From NCBI RefSeq assembly GCF_003594915.1, contig NZ_QZCS01000003.1:310001-374000 (forward strand): a DNA stretch of 64,000 nucleotides, read 5' to 3'. Shown here in pieces: positions 55,802-64,000 of the stretch (position 1 is its first letter; each line of letters starts with the position of its first letter). The notes below the pieces were generated by a model. The model did no database searches and had not been told where the DNA came from. It saw only the letters and a list, made by a program, of their open reading frames with translations. Source of the DNA: Enterobacter chuandaensis. GTDB lineage: Bacteria; Pseudomonadota; Gammaproteobacteria; Enterobacterales; Enterobacteriaceae. The position numbers and the translations under genes were made by a program.

Positions 55802-56629
55802 TTACCTGAACAAATGCTCCGCATGGAAGCGGAGATGATCCTCAATAAAGGACGCAATAAAGTAATAGCTGTGATCGTAACCCGGCTGAATGCGCAGCGT
55901 CAGCGGCCAGTTCTTCTGGCGTGCCGCCTCAGCAAACACCGCAGGCTGTAGCTGTCCGGCGAGGAACTGATCCGCATCGCCCTGATCGATAAGCATCGGG
56001 ATCGCATTCGCCGAATCGCTTGCCAGCATCAGCGCGCAGCTGTCCCATTCCTGCCATTTCTCTGCGTCTTTACCCAGATAGTTTGTGAAAGCTTTTTGCC
56101 CCCACGGCACCTGCGTTGGGTTCACAATCGGCGCGAACGCAGAGACGCTGGTGTATTTCCCCGGGTTTTTCAGCGCCATGATTAACGCCCCATGCCCACC
56201 CATGGAGTGCCCGCTGATGGCGCAGCGATCGTTCACTGCGAATTCAGCCTGGATCAGCGCTGGCAGCTCGTCGCGAATGTAGTCATACATGCGGTAATGG
56301 CTCGCCCACGGCTGCTCGTTGGCGTTGAGATAAAATCCGGCGCCTTTACCTAAATCGTACCCGGCATCGTCCGCCACATCATCCCCGCGCGGGCTGGTGT
56401 CAGGCATAACCAGCGCAATGCCCAGTTCGGCCGCAATACGCTGGGCGCCCGCTTTGGTAGTGAAGTTTTCGTCGTTGCAGGTCAGGCCTGAAAGCCAGAA
56501 CAGAACCGGCGGATTCTCTGTCGGTGGCAGGAAAATGCTGAACGTCATGGCGCAGTTCAGCGTGGTGGAGTCGTGCCGCCAGCGCTGCTGTCGACCTTCA
56601 AAACAACGGTGCTCTTCGAGCAGTTCCAT
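55802..56629 (-). CDS. yeiG: S-formylglutathione hydrolase YeiG
   Basis: An esterase-D type alpha/beta hydrolase that releases formate from S-formylglutathione in formaldehyde detoxification. Length 275 residues. The nucleophile elbow is GHSMGGHGA, the oxyanion region [10 protein letters not shown], and the catalytic Asp and His lie in [10 protein letters not shown] and GYDHSYYFI. An extra cysteine occurs in [17 protein letters not shown] stands upstream of the ATG at 56629. Promiscuous esterase activity is known for the E. coli protein. Confidence 0.95.
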   Translation of the reverse strand: MELLEEHRCFEGRQQRWRHDSTTLNCAMTFSIFLPPTENPPVLFWLSGLTCNDENFTTKAGAQRIAAELGIALVMPDTSPRGDDVADDAGYDLGKGAGFYLNANEQPWASHYRMYDYIRDELPALIQAEFAVNDRCAISGHSMGGHGALIMALKNPGKYTSVSAFAPIVNPTQVPWGQKAFTNYLGKDAEKWQEWDSCALMLASDSANAIPMLIDQGDADQFLAGQLQPAVFAEAARQKNWPLTLRIQPGYDHSYYFIASFIEDHLRFHAEHLFR

Positions 56630-56767
56630 GCAGGGCTCCTTAATGAGAATAGCTATTCATTAGACCCATAATACAGCGTTTTCATTTACCTGTGAGCAAC
56701 TTTCACTTTCGCGGAACCGCAAGATGCTGCATCATAAATTTACTTTTTTTTAACAATTGGAGCGGTC

Positions 56768-57916
56768 ATGGCGTTGCGTATTGCGCTCAGTGGGTTTGTC
56801 GTTCTGGTGGTGGCGATGGGGATAGGGCGCTTTGCTTTTACGCCTCAGGTGCCGCTGATGATTGCCGCCGGGCAACTCACGCTTACCAGCGCAGGTCTGG
56901 TGGCGGCGATGAATTATCTGGGCTATCTGGTGGGGGCGTGGGATGCCATGCGTGCGCACCGCTTTGTTGAAACGCGGCTCTGGCTTGGCATCACTGGCGC
57001 GGTAGCACTGACCCTGCTCTCTGCCGCCGCGGATAACGCCGTTGTGCACGGCCTGCTGCGCTTTGTGATTGGCTGCATGAGCGGCTGGTCAATGGTGCTG
57101 ATTGCCGCCTGGACCAACGAACGGCTGGGGCAGCTGGGTAAACCAGGGCTCAGTGCCGCTGTGTTTGCCGGGCCAGGGGCAGGTATCGCCCTGAGCGGCC
57201 TGCTCGCGGTCTATATTCAGGCGAAATCCCTTTCGGCCGGTGCGGCGTGGCAGATCTACGGCGTGCTGGCGCTGGTATTGGTTGCGCTGGTGGCGCGCTA
57301 TCTGCCGCGTTCCGGACAGCTTCATCGCCCCGGTACGGCGCCTGAGCCGCTGCTGCTGACGTCGGATCTCAAGCGCCTGGTGTGGAGCTACAGCCTGGCG
57401 GGATTTGGCTATATCCTCCCGGCGACTTTCCTGTCACAAATGGCGGCGGTGCGTTTCCCCGGCAGCCTGTTTGCCCAGTTTGTCTGGCCCATTTTTGGTG
57501 CCGCCGCCGTGGTGGGCATTGCGCTCAGTATTCTTTTGCGCCACACCTCAACGGCTAACCGCAGGCTGGCTATCGTGCTCTGGTTACAGGGAGCAGGCGT
57601 GCTGGCGGCCTGGCTGTTGCCGGGCATTGGCGGCTTTCTGACGGGTGGGCTGCTGGTCGGCGGCGGGTTCCTCTGCGCCGTGCAGCTCTCGCTTTTATAC
57701 GGTCGCGAGCTGGCACCGAACCACACGCGCTATATGGCGGGGCTGCTCACGACCGGGTATGCCATCGGGCAGCTGATTGGGCCGGTGACCTCCGCGTTAT
57801 CAACCTGGCTAACCCACCGGCTGGAGCCTGCGCTGGGGCTGGCTGGCGTTGCGCTGTTTGTTGCGGGTGCCCTGGTCTGGAACCGTCACGCTGAAAGGCA
57901 ACAGCAATTGCAATAA
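56768..57916 (+). CDS. YbfB/YjiJ-family MFS transporter
   Basis: A 382-residue membrane protein with about 12 hydrophobic segments and the YbfB/YjiJ family opening (MALRIALSGFVVLVVAMGIGRFAFTPQVPLM). It continues with AAMNYLGYLVGAWDAMR and GAGIALSGLLAVY. GGAG lies 5 bases before the ATG. Substrate unknown. It sits between yeiG and folE, which are neighbours in E. coli, so it is an insertion relative to that genome, or a loss there. Confidence 0.86.
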   Translation: MALRIALSGFVVLVVAMGIGRFAFTPQVPLMIAAGQLTLTSAGLVAAMNYLGYLVGAWDAMRAHRFVETRLWLGITGAVALTLLSAAADNAVVHGLLRFVIGCMSGWSMVLIAAWTNERLGQLGKPGLSAAVFAGPGAGIALSGLLAVYIQAKSLSAGAAWQIYGVLALVLVALVARYLPRSGQLHRPGTAPEPLLLTSDLKRLVWSYSLAGFGYILPATFLSQMAAVRFPGSLFAQFVWPIFGAAAVVGIALSILLRHTSTANRRLAIVLWLQGAGVLAAWLLPGIGGFLTGGLLVGGGFLCAVQLSLLYGRELAPNHTRYMAGLLTTGYAIGQLIGPVTSALSTWLTHRLEPALGLAGVALFVAGALVWNRHAERQQQLQ

Positions 57917-58018
57917 TTATCGTCGTGAATACTGGATTATGTGCGTCGCCTCACGCACAATGAGCGCATACTTTTGCCACAACGAGGGCAAAAGACGCCA
58001 CACCTGCAGGAGAACAAA

Positions 58019-58687
58019 ATGTCATCACTCAGTAAAGAAGCTGCCCTGGTCCACGAAGCCCTGCTCGCGCGCGGTCTTGAAACGCCACTGCGTCCGCCCG
58101 TTCAGGATATGGACAATGAAACCCGTAAAAGTTTGATTTCCGGGCATATGACCGAGATCATGCAACTGCTGAATCTCGATCTGAGCGATGACAGCCTGAT
58201 GGAGACGCCCAAGCGCATCGCAAAAATGTACGTCGACGAGATTTTCTCCGGCCTGGATTACGCCAACTTCCCGAAAATTACTGTTATCGAAAACAAGATG
58301 AAGGTGGATGAGATGGTGACGGTCCGTGACATTACGTTGACCAGCACCTGCGAGCACCATTTCGTGACCATCGACGGTAAAGCGACCGTGGCGTATATCC
58401 CGAAAGACACGGTGATTGGTCTGTCGAAGATCAACCGTATTGTGCAGTTCTTCGCGCAGCGCCCTCAGGTGCAGGAGCGTCTGACGCAGCAGATCCTGAT
58501 CGCGCTGCAAACGCTGCTGGGCACCAATAACGTGGCGGTCTCCATCGATGCGGTGCACTACTGTGTGAAAGCGCGCGGCGTGCGTGATGCGACCAGTGCG
58601 ACCACCACCACCTCGCTGGGCGGCCTGTTTAAATCGAGCCAGAACACTCGCCAGGAGTTCCTGCGCGCCGTGCGTCACCACAACTAA
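58019..58687 (+). CDS. folE: GTP cyclohydrolase I FolE
   Basis: First enzyme of tetrahydrofolate synthesis: GTP to 7,8-dihydroneopterin triphosphate plus formate. The ATG at 58019 has CAGGAGA before it and gives 222 residues as in E. coli; the in-frame ATG at 57941 is not needed. The zinc and active-site residues are in [22 protein letters not shown] and [10 protein letters not shown], and [24 protein letters not shown] is conserved. yeiB starts 18 bp downstream, an operon seen in related bacteria. Confidence 0.97.
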   Translation: MSSLSKEAALVHEALLARGLETPLRPPVQDMDNETRKSLISGHMTEIMQLLNLDLSDDSLMETPKRIAKMYVDEIFSGLDYANFPKITVIENKMKVDEMVTVRDITLTSTCEHHFVTIDGKATVAYIPKDTVIGLSKINRIVQFFAQRPQVQERLTQQILIALQTLLGTNNVAVSIDAVHYCVKARGVRDATSATTTTSLGGLFKSSQNTRQEFLRAVRHHN

Positions 58688-58705
58688 TCAGACAGGGCAG
58701 GGACC

Positions 58706-59863
58706 ATGGAGCGAAACGTCACGCTCGATTTTGTTCGCGGCGTCGCCATACTGGGTATCCTGCTGCTGAATATCAGCGCCTTCGGTCTGCCGAAGGCCGC
58801 TTATCTTAATCCCGCCTGGTACGGCGACATCACCCGAAGCGATGCCTGGACGTGGGCGATCCTCGACCTGTTTGCCCAGGTTAAATTTCTCACGCTGTTT
58901 GCGCTGCTGTTCGGCGCGGGCCTGCAGCTTCTGCTCAAACGCGGCACGCGCTGGATCCAGTCGCGCTTAACGCTGCTGGTCATCCTCGGGTTTATCCACG
59001 GCCTGTTCTTCTGGGACGGTGATATTCTTCTCGCTTATGGGTTAGTCGGGCTAATCTGCTGGCGGCTGATTCGCGATGCCCACAGCGTGAAAAGCCTGTT
59101 TAACACCGGCGTGATGCTCTATGTCATGGGGCTCGGCGTGCTGCTTTTGCTGGGGCTGATCTCCGGCGACGCGACAAACCGTTCATGGATCCCGGATGCT
59201 GCTAACCTGCAGTACGAACAGTACTGGAAGCTGAAGGGCGGTACGGAGGCGATAAGCAACCGTGCGGATATGCTGGGGGATAACCTCCTTGCTCTGGGCG
59301 CGCAGTACGGCTGGCAGCTGGCGGGCATGATGCTGATGGGCGCGTCACTGATGCGCACCGGCTGGCTGAAAGGGGAGTTCAACCTGCGCCACTACCGCCG
59401 CACCGGGGCAGGACTGGTTCTGCTCGGCGTGCTGATTAACCTCCCGTCGGTGATTGCGCAGTGGCACCTTCACTGGGATTACCGCTGGTGCGCGTTCCTG
59501 CTCCAGGTGCCGCGCGAGCTCAGCGCACCGTTCCAGACTATCGGCTATGCGGCGCTCATTTATGGCTTCTGGCCGCAGCTATCTCGTCTGTGGATCGTCA
59601 GCGCCGTGGCCTGTGTGGGCCGCATGGCGTTAAGCAATTACCTTCTGCAAACGCTTCTCTGCACCACGCTTTTCTATCGCTTTGGCCTGTTTATGAAATT
59701 CGACCGCCTCGGACTGCTGGCGTTTGTTATCCCGGTCTGGGGGGTAAACCTGGCGTTTTCTGTTATCTGGCTGCGCTATTTCCGCCAGGGACCACTGGAG
59801 TGGGTGTGGCGTCAGTTAACCGCACATGCTTCAGGGATATCATTGAAAAATACATCCAGATAA
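58706..59863 (+). CDS. yeiB: Conserved inner-membrane protein YeiB (DUF418)
   Basis: A 385-residue multi-pass membrane protein: MERNVTLDFVRGVAILGILLLNISAFGLP at the start, then QVKFLTLFALLFGAGLQLLL and GRMALSNYLLQTLLCTTLFY. The conserved C-terminal DUF418 region ends RQGPLEWVWRQLT. Function unknown; related proteins resemble acyltransferase-3-type membrane proteins. It is co-directional with folE, 18 bp away. It ends shortly before the galS control region. Confidence 0.92.
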   Translation: MERNVTLDFVRGVAILGILLLNISAFGLPKAAYLNPAWYGDITRSDAWTWAILDLFAQVKFLTLFALLFGAGLQLLLKRGTRWIQSRLTLLVILGFIHGLFFWDGDILLAYGLVGLICWRLIRDAHSVKSLFNTGVMLYVMGLGVLLLLGLISGDATNRSWIPDAANLQYEQYWKLKGGTEAISNRADMLGDNLLALGAQYGWQLAGMMLMGASLMRTGWLKGEFNLRHYRRTGAGLVLLGVLINLPSVIAQWHLHWDYRWCAFLLQVPRELSAPFQTIGYAALIYGFWPQLSRLWIVSAVACVGRMALSNYLLQTLLCTTLFYRFGLFMKFDRLGLLAFVIPVWGVNLAFSVIWLRYFRQGPLEWVWRQLTAHASGISLKNTSR

Positions 59864-59893
59864 CGATCTGGATCACAATCATTAACAAAACGG

Positions 59894-59928
59894 ATGTAAG
59901 CGTTTTCATGAGTGTGAGCTTCTTCACG
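59894..59928 (+). promoter_or_regulatory. galS control region: GalR/GalS operator and CRP site
   Basis: ATGTAAGCGTTTTCAT (59894-59909) fits the gal operator form GTGTAANCGNTTNCAC. TGTGAGCTTCTTCACG (59913-59928) fits the CRP consensus. The same pair, in the same order, precedes mglB. Confidence 0.8.
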
Positions 59929-60018
59929 TAGTCACCTTTCTCTCGCTGCCAAAATAGCCACCTTGCTAAACACAGGGGGTGTCTGTGAGTTGCTGCAATT
60001 CTTTGAAGGATGGTGAAT

Positions 60019-61041
60019 ATGATCACCATTCGTGACGTCGCCCGTCTGGCGGGCGTTTCTGTGGCCACCGTCTCTCGCGTGCTGAACAACAGCGCGCTGG
60101 TCAGCCCTGAAACCCGTGAAACCGTAATGAAAGCCGTGACCCAGCTGGGGTACCGGCCAAATGCCAACGCGCAGGCGCTTGCAACGCAGGTCAGCGATAC
60201 CATCGGCGTGGTGGTCATGGATGTCTCGGACGCCTTTTTCGGTGCGCTGGTGAAAGCGGTCGATGTGGTCGCCCAGCAGCACCAGAAATACGTGCTGATT
60301 GGCAACAGCTATCACGAGGCGGAGAAAGAGCGTCATGCCATTGAAGTGCTGATTCGCCAGCGCTGCAACGCGCTGATTGTCCACTCAAAAGCCTTAAGCG
60401 ATGAAGAGCTGGCCGGGTTTATGGAGCAGATCCCGGGCATGGTGCTGATCAACCGCATCGTCCCGGGCTATGCCCACCGCTGTGTCGGGCTGGATAACGT
60501 CAGCGGCGCGATGATGGCGACCAAAATGCTCATCAATAACGGCCATCAGCGGATCGGCTATCTGGCCTCCAGCCATCACATTGAAGATGACGAGCTGCGG
60601 CGTGAGGGATGGCAAAACGCCCTGAAAGAGCACGGTATTACGCCATCAGAAAGCTGGATTGGCACCGGCACGCCGGATATGCAGGGCGGTGAGGCGGCAA
60701 TGGTGGAACTGCTGGGTCGCAACCTGCAGCTTTCTGCGGTGTTTGCGTACAACGACAGCATGGCGGCGGGCGCACTGACTGCGTTGAAGGATAACGGCAT
60801 TGCGGTGCCACAGCATTTGTCATTGATTGGTTTCGATGATATTCCGATTGCCCGTTACACCGACCCGCAGCTGACCACGGTGCGCTATCCCATTGCTTCT
60901 ATGGCAAAACTGGCGACCGAGCTGGCGCTACAGGGAGCGGCAGGGCTGTTGGATCCAGGGGCCACGCACTGCTTCATGCCGACGCTGGTTCGTCGTCATT
61001 CCGTCGCCGCCCGGCAAATTGTGGTTCCGATCACTAACTGA
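60019..61041 (+). CDS. galS: Galactose isorepressor GalS
   Basis: LacI-family repressor of the mgl and gal genes, inactivated by galactose. The start at 60019 (AGGA 8 bases before) yields 340 residues beginning [25 protein letters not shown], the recognition helix of GalR/GalS. An ATG at 60010 is in frame but too near the Shine-Dalgarno. A ligand-binding core follows ([69 protein letters not shown]). It is preceded by a gal operator and CRP site, implying autoregulation and catabolite control, and stands directly before mglBAC. Confidence 0.96.
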   Translation: MITIRDVARLAGVSVATVSRVLNNSALVSPETRETVMKAVTQLGYRPNANAQALATQVSDTIGVVVMDVSDAFFGALVKAVDVVAQQHQKYVLIGNSYHEAEKERHAIEVLIRQRCNALIVHSKALSDEELAGFMEQIPGMVLINRIVPGYAHRCVGLDNVSGAMMATKMLINNGHQRIGYLASSHHIEDDELRREGWQNALKEHGITPSESWIGTGTPDMQGGEAAMVELLGRNLQLSAVFAYNDSMAAGALTALKDNGIAVPQHLSLIGFDDIPIARYTDPQLTTVRYPIASMAKLATELALQGAAGLLDPGATHCFMPTLVRRHSVAARQIVVPITN

Positions 61042-61053
61042 TTACATCAGGTG

Positions 61054-61087
61054 ATGTAACCGTTTTCAATCTGTGAGTAAATTCACA
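61054..61087 (+). promoter_or_regulatory. mglBAC control region: GalS operator and CRP site
   Basis: ATGTAACCGTTTTCAA (61054-61069) is a gal-type operator and TGTGAGTAAATTCACA (61072-61087) a near-perfect CRP site. The mgl transcript then has a long leader of about 200 bp before the mglB ATG, with no other feature recognised in it. Confidence 0.85.
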
Positions 61088-61335
61088 GTATCTTAACAAG
61101 GCGCTGACTATGATGTCAGCGTTTTAGGGGCTGAAACGCTATGTAACAGTGATTATTCACTTTCACCATAGCCAATGTGCCGCAAACAACGAATAAAACG
61201 CATTTCTGGAGCGTTACCGACCACGGAAGATAGAAATTTTATAAGTGAACGTCGGCTATCAGTAACGTTTTATTAACACCTGCCTGCCGATCGTTATTCA
61301 CAAGAACTACCCTGCATAAAAAAACCGGAGATACC

Positions 61336-62334
61336 ATGAATAAGAAGGTGTTGACCCTGTCTGCTGTAATGGCAAGCATGCTTTTTGGTGCAGCAGCGCA
61401 TGCTGCGGATACCCGTATTGGTGTGACCATCTATAAATACGACGACAACTTCATGTCTGTTGTGCGTAAAGCCATTGAGAAAGATGCGAAAGCAGCGCCA
61501 GACGTACAGCTGCTGATGAATGACTCCCAGAACGACCAGTCCAAACAGAACGACCAGATCGACGTTCTGCTGGCGAAAGGCGTGAAAGCCCTGGCAATCA
61601 ACCTGGTTGACCCGGCTGCAGCAGGCACGGTTATCGAGAAAGCGCGTGGCCAGAACGTGCCAATCGTCTTCTTCAACAAAGAACCTTCCCGTAAGGCGCT
61701 GGACAGCTATGACAAAGCGTATTACGTCGGTACTGACTCCAAAGAGTCCGGCATTATTCAGGGCGATCTGATCGCGAAACACTGGGCGGCTAACCCGAAC
61801 TGGGATCTGAACAAAGACGGCCAGATCCAGTTCGTGCTGCTGAAAGGCGAACCAGGCCATCCGGATGCTGAAGCGCGTACCACCTATGTTATCAAAGAGC
61901 TGAACGATAAAGGTCTGAAAACCCAGCAGCTGGCGTTAGATACGGCGATGTGGGACACCGCTCAGGCGAAAGATAAGATGGACGCGTGGCTGTCTGGCCC
62001 GAACGCGAACAAAATCGAAGTGGTCATTGCCAACAACGATGCGATGGCAATGGGTGCGGTTGAAGCGCTGAAAGCCCACAATAAATCGTCCATCCCGGTA
62101 TTTGGTGTGGATGCCCTGCCAGAAGCGCTGGCGCTGGTTAAATCTGGCGCGATGGCCGGTACCGTTCTGAACGATGCCAACAACCAGGCGAAAGCGACCT
62201 TTGATCTGGCGAAAAACCTCGCCGACGGTAAAGGCGCGGCAGATGGCACCAACTGGAAAATTGACAACAAAATCGTTCGCGTACCTTACGTGGGCGTAGA
62301 CCAGTCCAACCTGGCTGAGTTTATCGGTAAATAA
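61336..62334 (+). CDS. mglB: Galactose/methyl-galactoside binding protein MglB
   Basis: Periplasmic D-galactose/D-glucose-binding protein feeding the MglAC transporter and the Trg chemoreceptor. The 332-residue precursor has a 23-residue signal peptide (ending AAAHA) before mature [18 protein letters not shown]. The calcium-binding loop DLNKDGQIQ and sugar-contact residues ([41 protein letters not shown]) are evident. CCGGAGATACC precedes the ATG. A hairpin after the stop probably keeps mglB mRNA more abundant than mglA. Confidence 0.97.
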   Translation: MNKKVLTLSAVMASMLFGAAAHAADTRIGVTIYKYDDNFMSVVRKAIEKDAKAAPDVQLLMNDSQNDQSKQNDQIDVLLAKGVKALAINLVDPAAAGTVIEKARGQNVPIVFFNKEPSRKALDSYDKAYYVGTDSKESGIIQGDLIAKHWAANPNWDLNKDGQIQFVLLKGEPGHPDAEARTTYVIKELNDKGLKTQQLALDTAMWDTAQAKDKMDAWLSGPNANKIEVVIANNDAMAMGAVEALKAHNKSSIPVFGVDALPEALALVKSGAMAGTVLNDANNQAKATFDLAKNLADGKGAADGTNWKIDNKIVRVPYVGVDQSNLAEFIGK

Positions 62335-62355
62335 GATCTTTGTTTTGTCTTCACT

Positions 62356-62380
62356 GGGCGCAATTCGTTGCGCCCTTTTA
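62356..62380 (+). terminator. Hairpin between mglB and mglA (attenuating terminator or mRNA stabiliser)
   Basis: GGGCGCAA, TTCG, TTGCGCCC then TTTTATA. A UUCG tetraloop caps a perfect 8-bp stem; the T tract is short, fitting partial read-through. Confidence 0.78.
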
Positions 62381-62413
62381 TAACGCGATATGCGAGGCCA
62401 ACAAGGTATAATT

Positions 62414-63934
62414 ATGGTCAGCACAACTACTCAGTCGTCCGGTGAATACTTGTTGGAAATGACAGGCGTCAACAAGTCCTTCCCCGGTGTTAAGGCACTC
62501 GATAATGTTAATTTAAAAGTTCGTCCTCACTCTATTCATGCATTAATGGGGGAGAACGGTGCGGGTAAATCAACATTATTAAAATGTCTTTTTGGGATCT
62601 ATCAAAAAGATTCTGGCAGCATTCTTTTTCAGGGGAAAGAGATCGATTTCCATTCAGCGAAAGAAGCACTGGAAAACGGTATCTCAATGGTTCACCAGGA
62701 ATTAAACCTGGTACTGCAACGCTCGGTAATGGATAACATGTGGTTGGGACGTTACCCAACCAAAGGTGTGTTTGTCGATCAGGATAAAATGTATCGCGAC
62801 ACCAAGGCGATTTTCGATGAGCTGGATATTGATATCGACCCGCGCGCCCGCGTGGGGACATTATCCGTTTCCCAGATGCAGATGATCGAAATTGCCAAAG
62901 CGTTCTCCTATGACGCGAAAATCGTCATCATGGACGAGCCCACCTCGTCATTAACGGAAAAAGAGGTTAATCACCTTTTTACCATTATTCGTAAGCTGAA
63001 AGATCGCGGCTGCGGCATCGTCTATATCTCGCACAAAATGGAAGAGATCTTCCAGCTGTGCGATGAAATTACCATCCTGCGCGACGGGCAGTGGATTGCC
63101 ACGCAGCCGCTGGAAGGGCTGGACATGGACAAGATCATCGCTATGATGGTCGGTCGTTCCCTGAACCAGCGCTTCCCGGACAAAGAGAACAAGCCGGGTG
63201 AAGTGATCCTTGAGGTGCGCAATCTGACCTCGCTGCGTCAGCCGTCCATCCGTGATGTTTCTTTCGACCTTCACAAAGGCGAAATTCTTGGCATCGCAGG
63301 GCTGGTGGGCGCTAAGCGCACCGATATCGTGGAAACCCTGTTTGGCATCCGCGAGAAGGCCGAAGGCACTATTACTCTGCACGGGAAGAAAATTAATAAC
63401 CACAACGCCAACGAAGCCATTAATAACGGTTTTGCGCTGGTGACGGAAGAGCGTCGTTCGACCGGTATTTATGCTTATCTGGATATTAACTTTAACTCGT
63501 TAATTTCGAATATTCGTAATTACAAAAACAAAGTCGGACTGCTGGATAACTCCCGCATGAAGAGCGATACCCAATGGGTAATTGACTCCATGCGCGTGAA
63601 AACGCCTGGCCACCGCACGCAAATTGGTTCGCTTTCCGGTGGTAACCAGCAGAAAGTGATTATCGGCCGTTGGTTGTTAACCCAGCCTGAAATTCTGATG
63701 CTGGATGAACCCACCCGCGGTATTGACGTCGGTGCGAAGTTTGAAATTTATCAGCTGATTGCCGAGCTGGCGAAAAAGAATAAAGGGATCATTATTATTT
63801 CTTCCGAAATGCCGGAACTGTTAGGGATCACGGACCGTATTCTGGTTATGAGCAATGGTCTCGTTGCCGGTATTGTTGACACCAAAACGACAACGCAAAA
63901 CGAAATTTTGCGTCTTGCGTCTTTGCACCTTTAA
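62414..63934 (+). CDS. mglA: Galactose/methyl-galactoside ABC transporter ATPase MglA
   Basis: Double ATPase of the monosaccharide ABC importer family, 506 residues (ATG at 62414, AAGG upstream). The first domain has Walker [10 protein letters not shown] (about 43-51), signature [14 protein letters not shown] and Walker [12 protein letters not shown]. The second domain has the degenerate Walker [10 protein letters not shown] and a normal signature LSGGNQQKV, as is usual for this family. It lies 79 bp after mglB and 15 bp before mglC. Confidence 0.97.
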   Translation: MVSTTTQSSGEYLLEMTGVNKSFPGVKALDNVNLKVRPHSIHALMGENGAGKSTLLKCLFGIYQKDSGSILFQGKEIDFHSAKEALENGISMVHQELNLVLQRSVMDNMWLGRYPTKGVFVDQDKMYRDTKAIFDELDIDIDPRARVGTLSVSQMQMIEIAKAFSYDAKIVIMDEPTSSLTEKEVNHLFTIIRKLKDRGCGIVYISHKMEEIFQLCDEITILRDGQWIATQPLEGLDMDKIIAMMVGRSLNQRFPDKENKPGEVILEVRNLTSLRQPSIRDVSFDLHKGEILGIAGLVGAKRTDIVETLFGIREKAEGTITLHGKKINNHNANEAINNGFALVTEERRSTGIYAYLDINFNSLISNIRNYKNKVGLLDNSRMKSDTQWVIDSMRVKTPGHRTQIGSLSGGNQQKVIIGRWLLTQPEILMLDEPTRGIDVGAKFEIYQLIAELAKKNKGIIIISSEMPELLGITDRILVMSNGLVAGIVDTKTTTQNEILRLASLHL

Positions 63935-63949
63935 GATCAGGGGCTCCTC

Positions 63950-64000
63950 ATGAGTGCGTTAAATAAAAAAAGTTTTCTCACTTACCTGAAAGAAGGCGGT
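63950..64000 (+). CDS. mglC: Galactose/methyl-galactoside ABC transporter permease MglC, N-terminal fragment
   Basis: The first 17 codons (MSALNKKSFLTYLKEGG) of the membrane permease of the Mgl system, cut by the window end. GGGGCTCCTC precedes the ATG. Assignment rests on this N-terminus and the mglBAC order. Confidence 0.92.
   Translation, partial: MSALNKKSFLTYLKEGG

Noticed and set aside
59763..59909. A 48-codon minus-strand reading frame beginning MKTLTSVLLMIVIQIVIWMYF, resembling a small membrane protein
   Set aside because: Its ATG lies inside the galS operator (59894-59909), it overlaps the 3' end of yeiB antisense, and it has no Shine-Dalgarno.

Overview
The window is a chromosomal segment of a gamma-proteobacterium of the order Enterobacterales. 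Nearly every gene has a close counterpart in Escherichia coli or Salmonella, in the same relative order as the E. coli segment from rcsB through ompC, mqo, eco, proL, yejM, yejABEF, mepS, lpxT, fruBKA, nfo, lysP, folE and galS to mglBAC. Protein divergence from E. coli, the fairly GC-rich coding sequence, and the extra genes mgtE and a SulP permease fit Enterobacter or a close relative such as Lelliottia or Leclercia. The species cannot be fixed by reading alone. No frameshifted genes, insertion sequences, prophage genes or CRISPR arrays were seen.

Left part (1-14.6 kb): the start of rcsB and all of rcsD (Rcs phosphorelay), the antisense RNA gene micF divergent from the porin gene ompC, apbE, the alkylation-repair pair ada-alkB behind an Ada box, and the peptide exporter yojI. 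Then come two genes absent from this place in E. coli (mgtE and a SulP-type anion permease), followed by mqo and eco.

Accessory part (14.7-21.2 kb): where E. coli has narP, the ccm and nap clusters, this genome has a ynaJ-like small membrane protein, an MFS transporter and a 4.8-kb more AT-rich block. The block holds a metallo-beta-lactamase-fold hydrolase divergent from an AraC regulator, and a MerR regulator, a short-chain dehydrogenase and a type-II-NADH-dehydrogenase-like flavoprotein. It lies between two nearly identical 35-bp terminator sequences, the right one being the terminator of tRNA-Pro (proL). It is the least explained part of the window.

Middle (21.3-44.7 kb): yejM (LPS control), yejL, yejK, rplY, radD, rsuA-bcr, yejG, the peptide/microcin C importer yejABEF, pdeN, mepS, lpxT, yeiR, and a divergent pair yeiQ/uxuA that together look like a hexuronate branch. 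Then come the EF-P-like gene yeiP, yeiW and setB.

Right part (44.7-64 kb): the Cra-controlled fructose operon fruBKA, nfo with an unusual terminator-like hairpin over its ribosome binding site, yeiH and its divergent LysR neighbour yeiE, lysP, an IrgA-like TonB-dependent receptor at the cirA position, yeiG, an inserted MFS gene, folE, yeiB, galS and the galactose/methyl-galactoside ABC operon mglBA(C), with GalR/GalS and CRP sites before galS and mglB. Several intergenic palindromic repeats (REP-like, and a CCCTCTCCC/GGGAGAGGG family) are scattered between genes.
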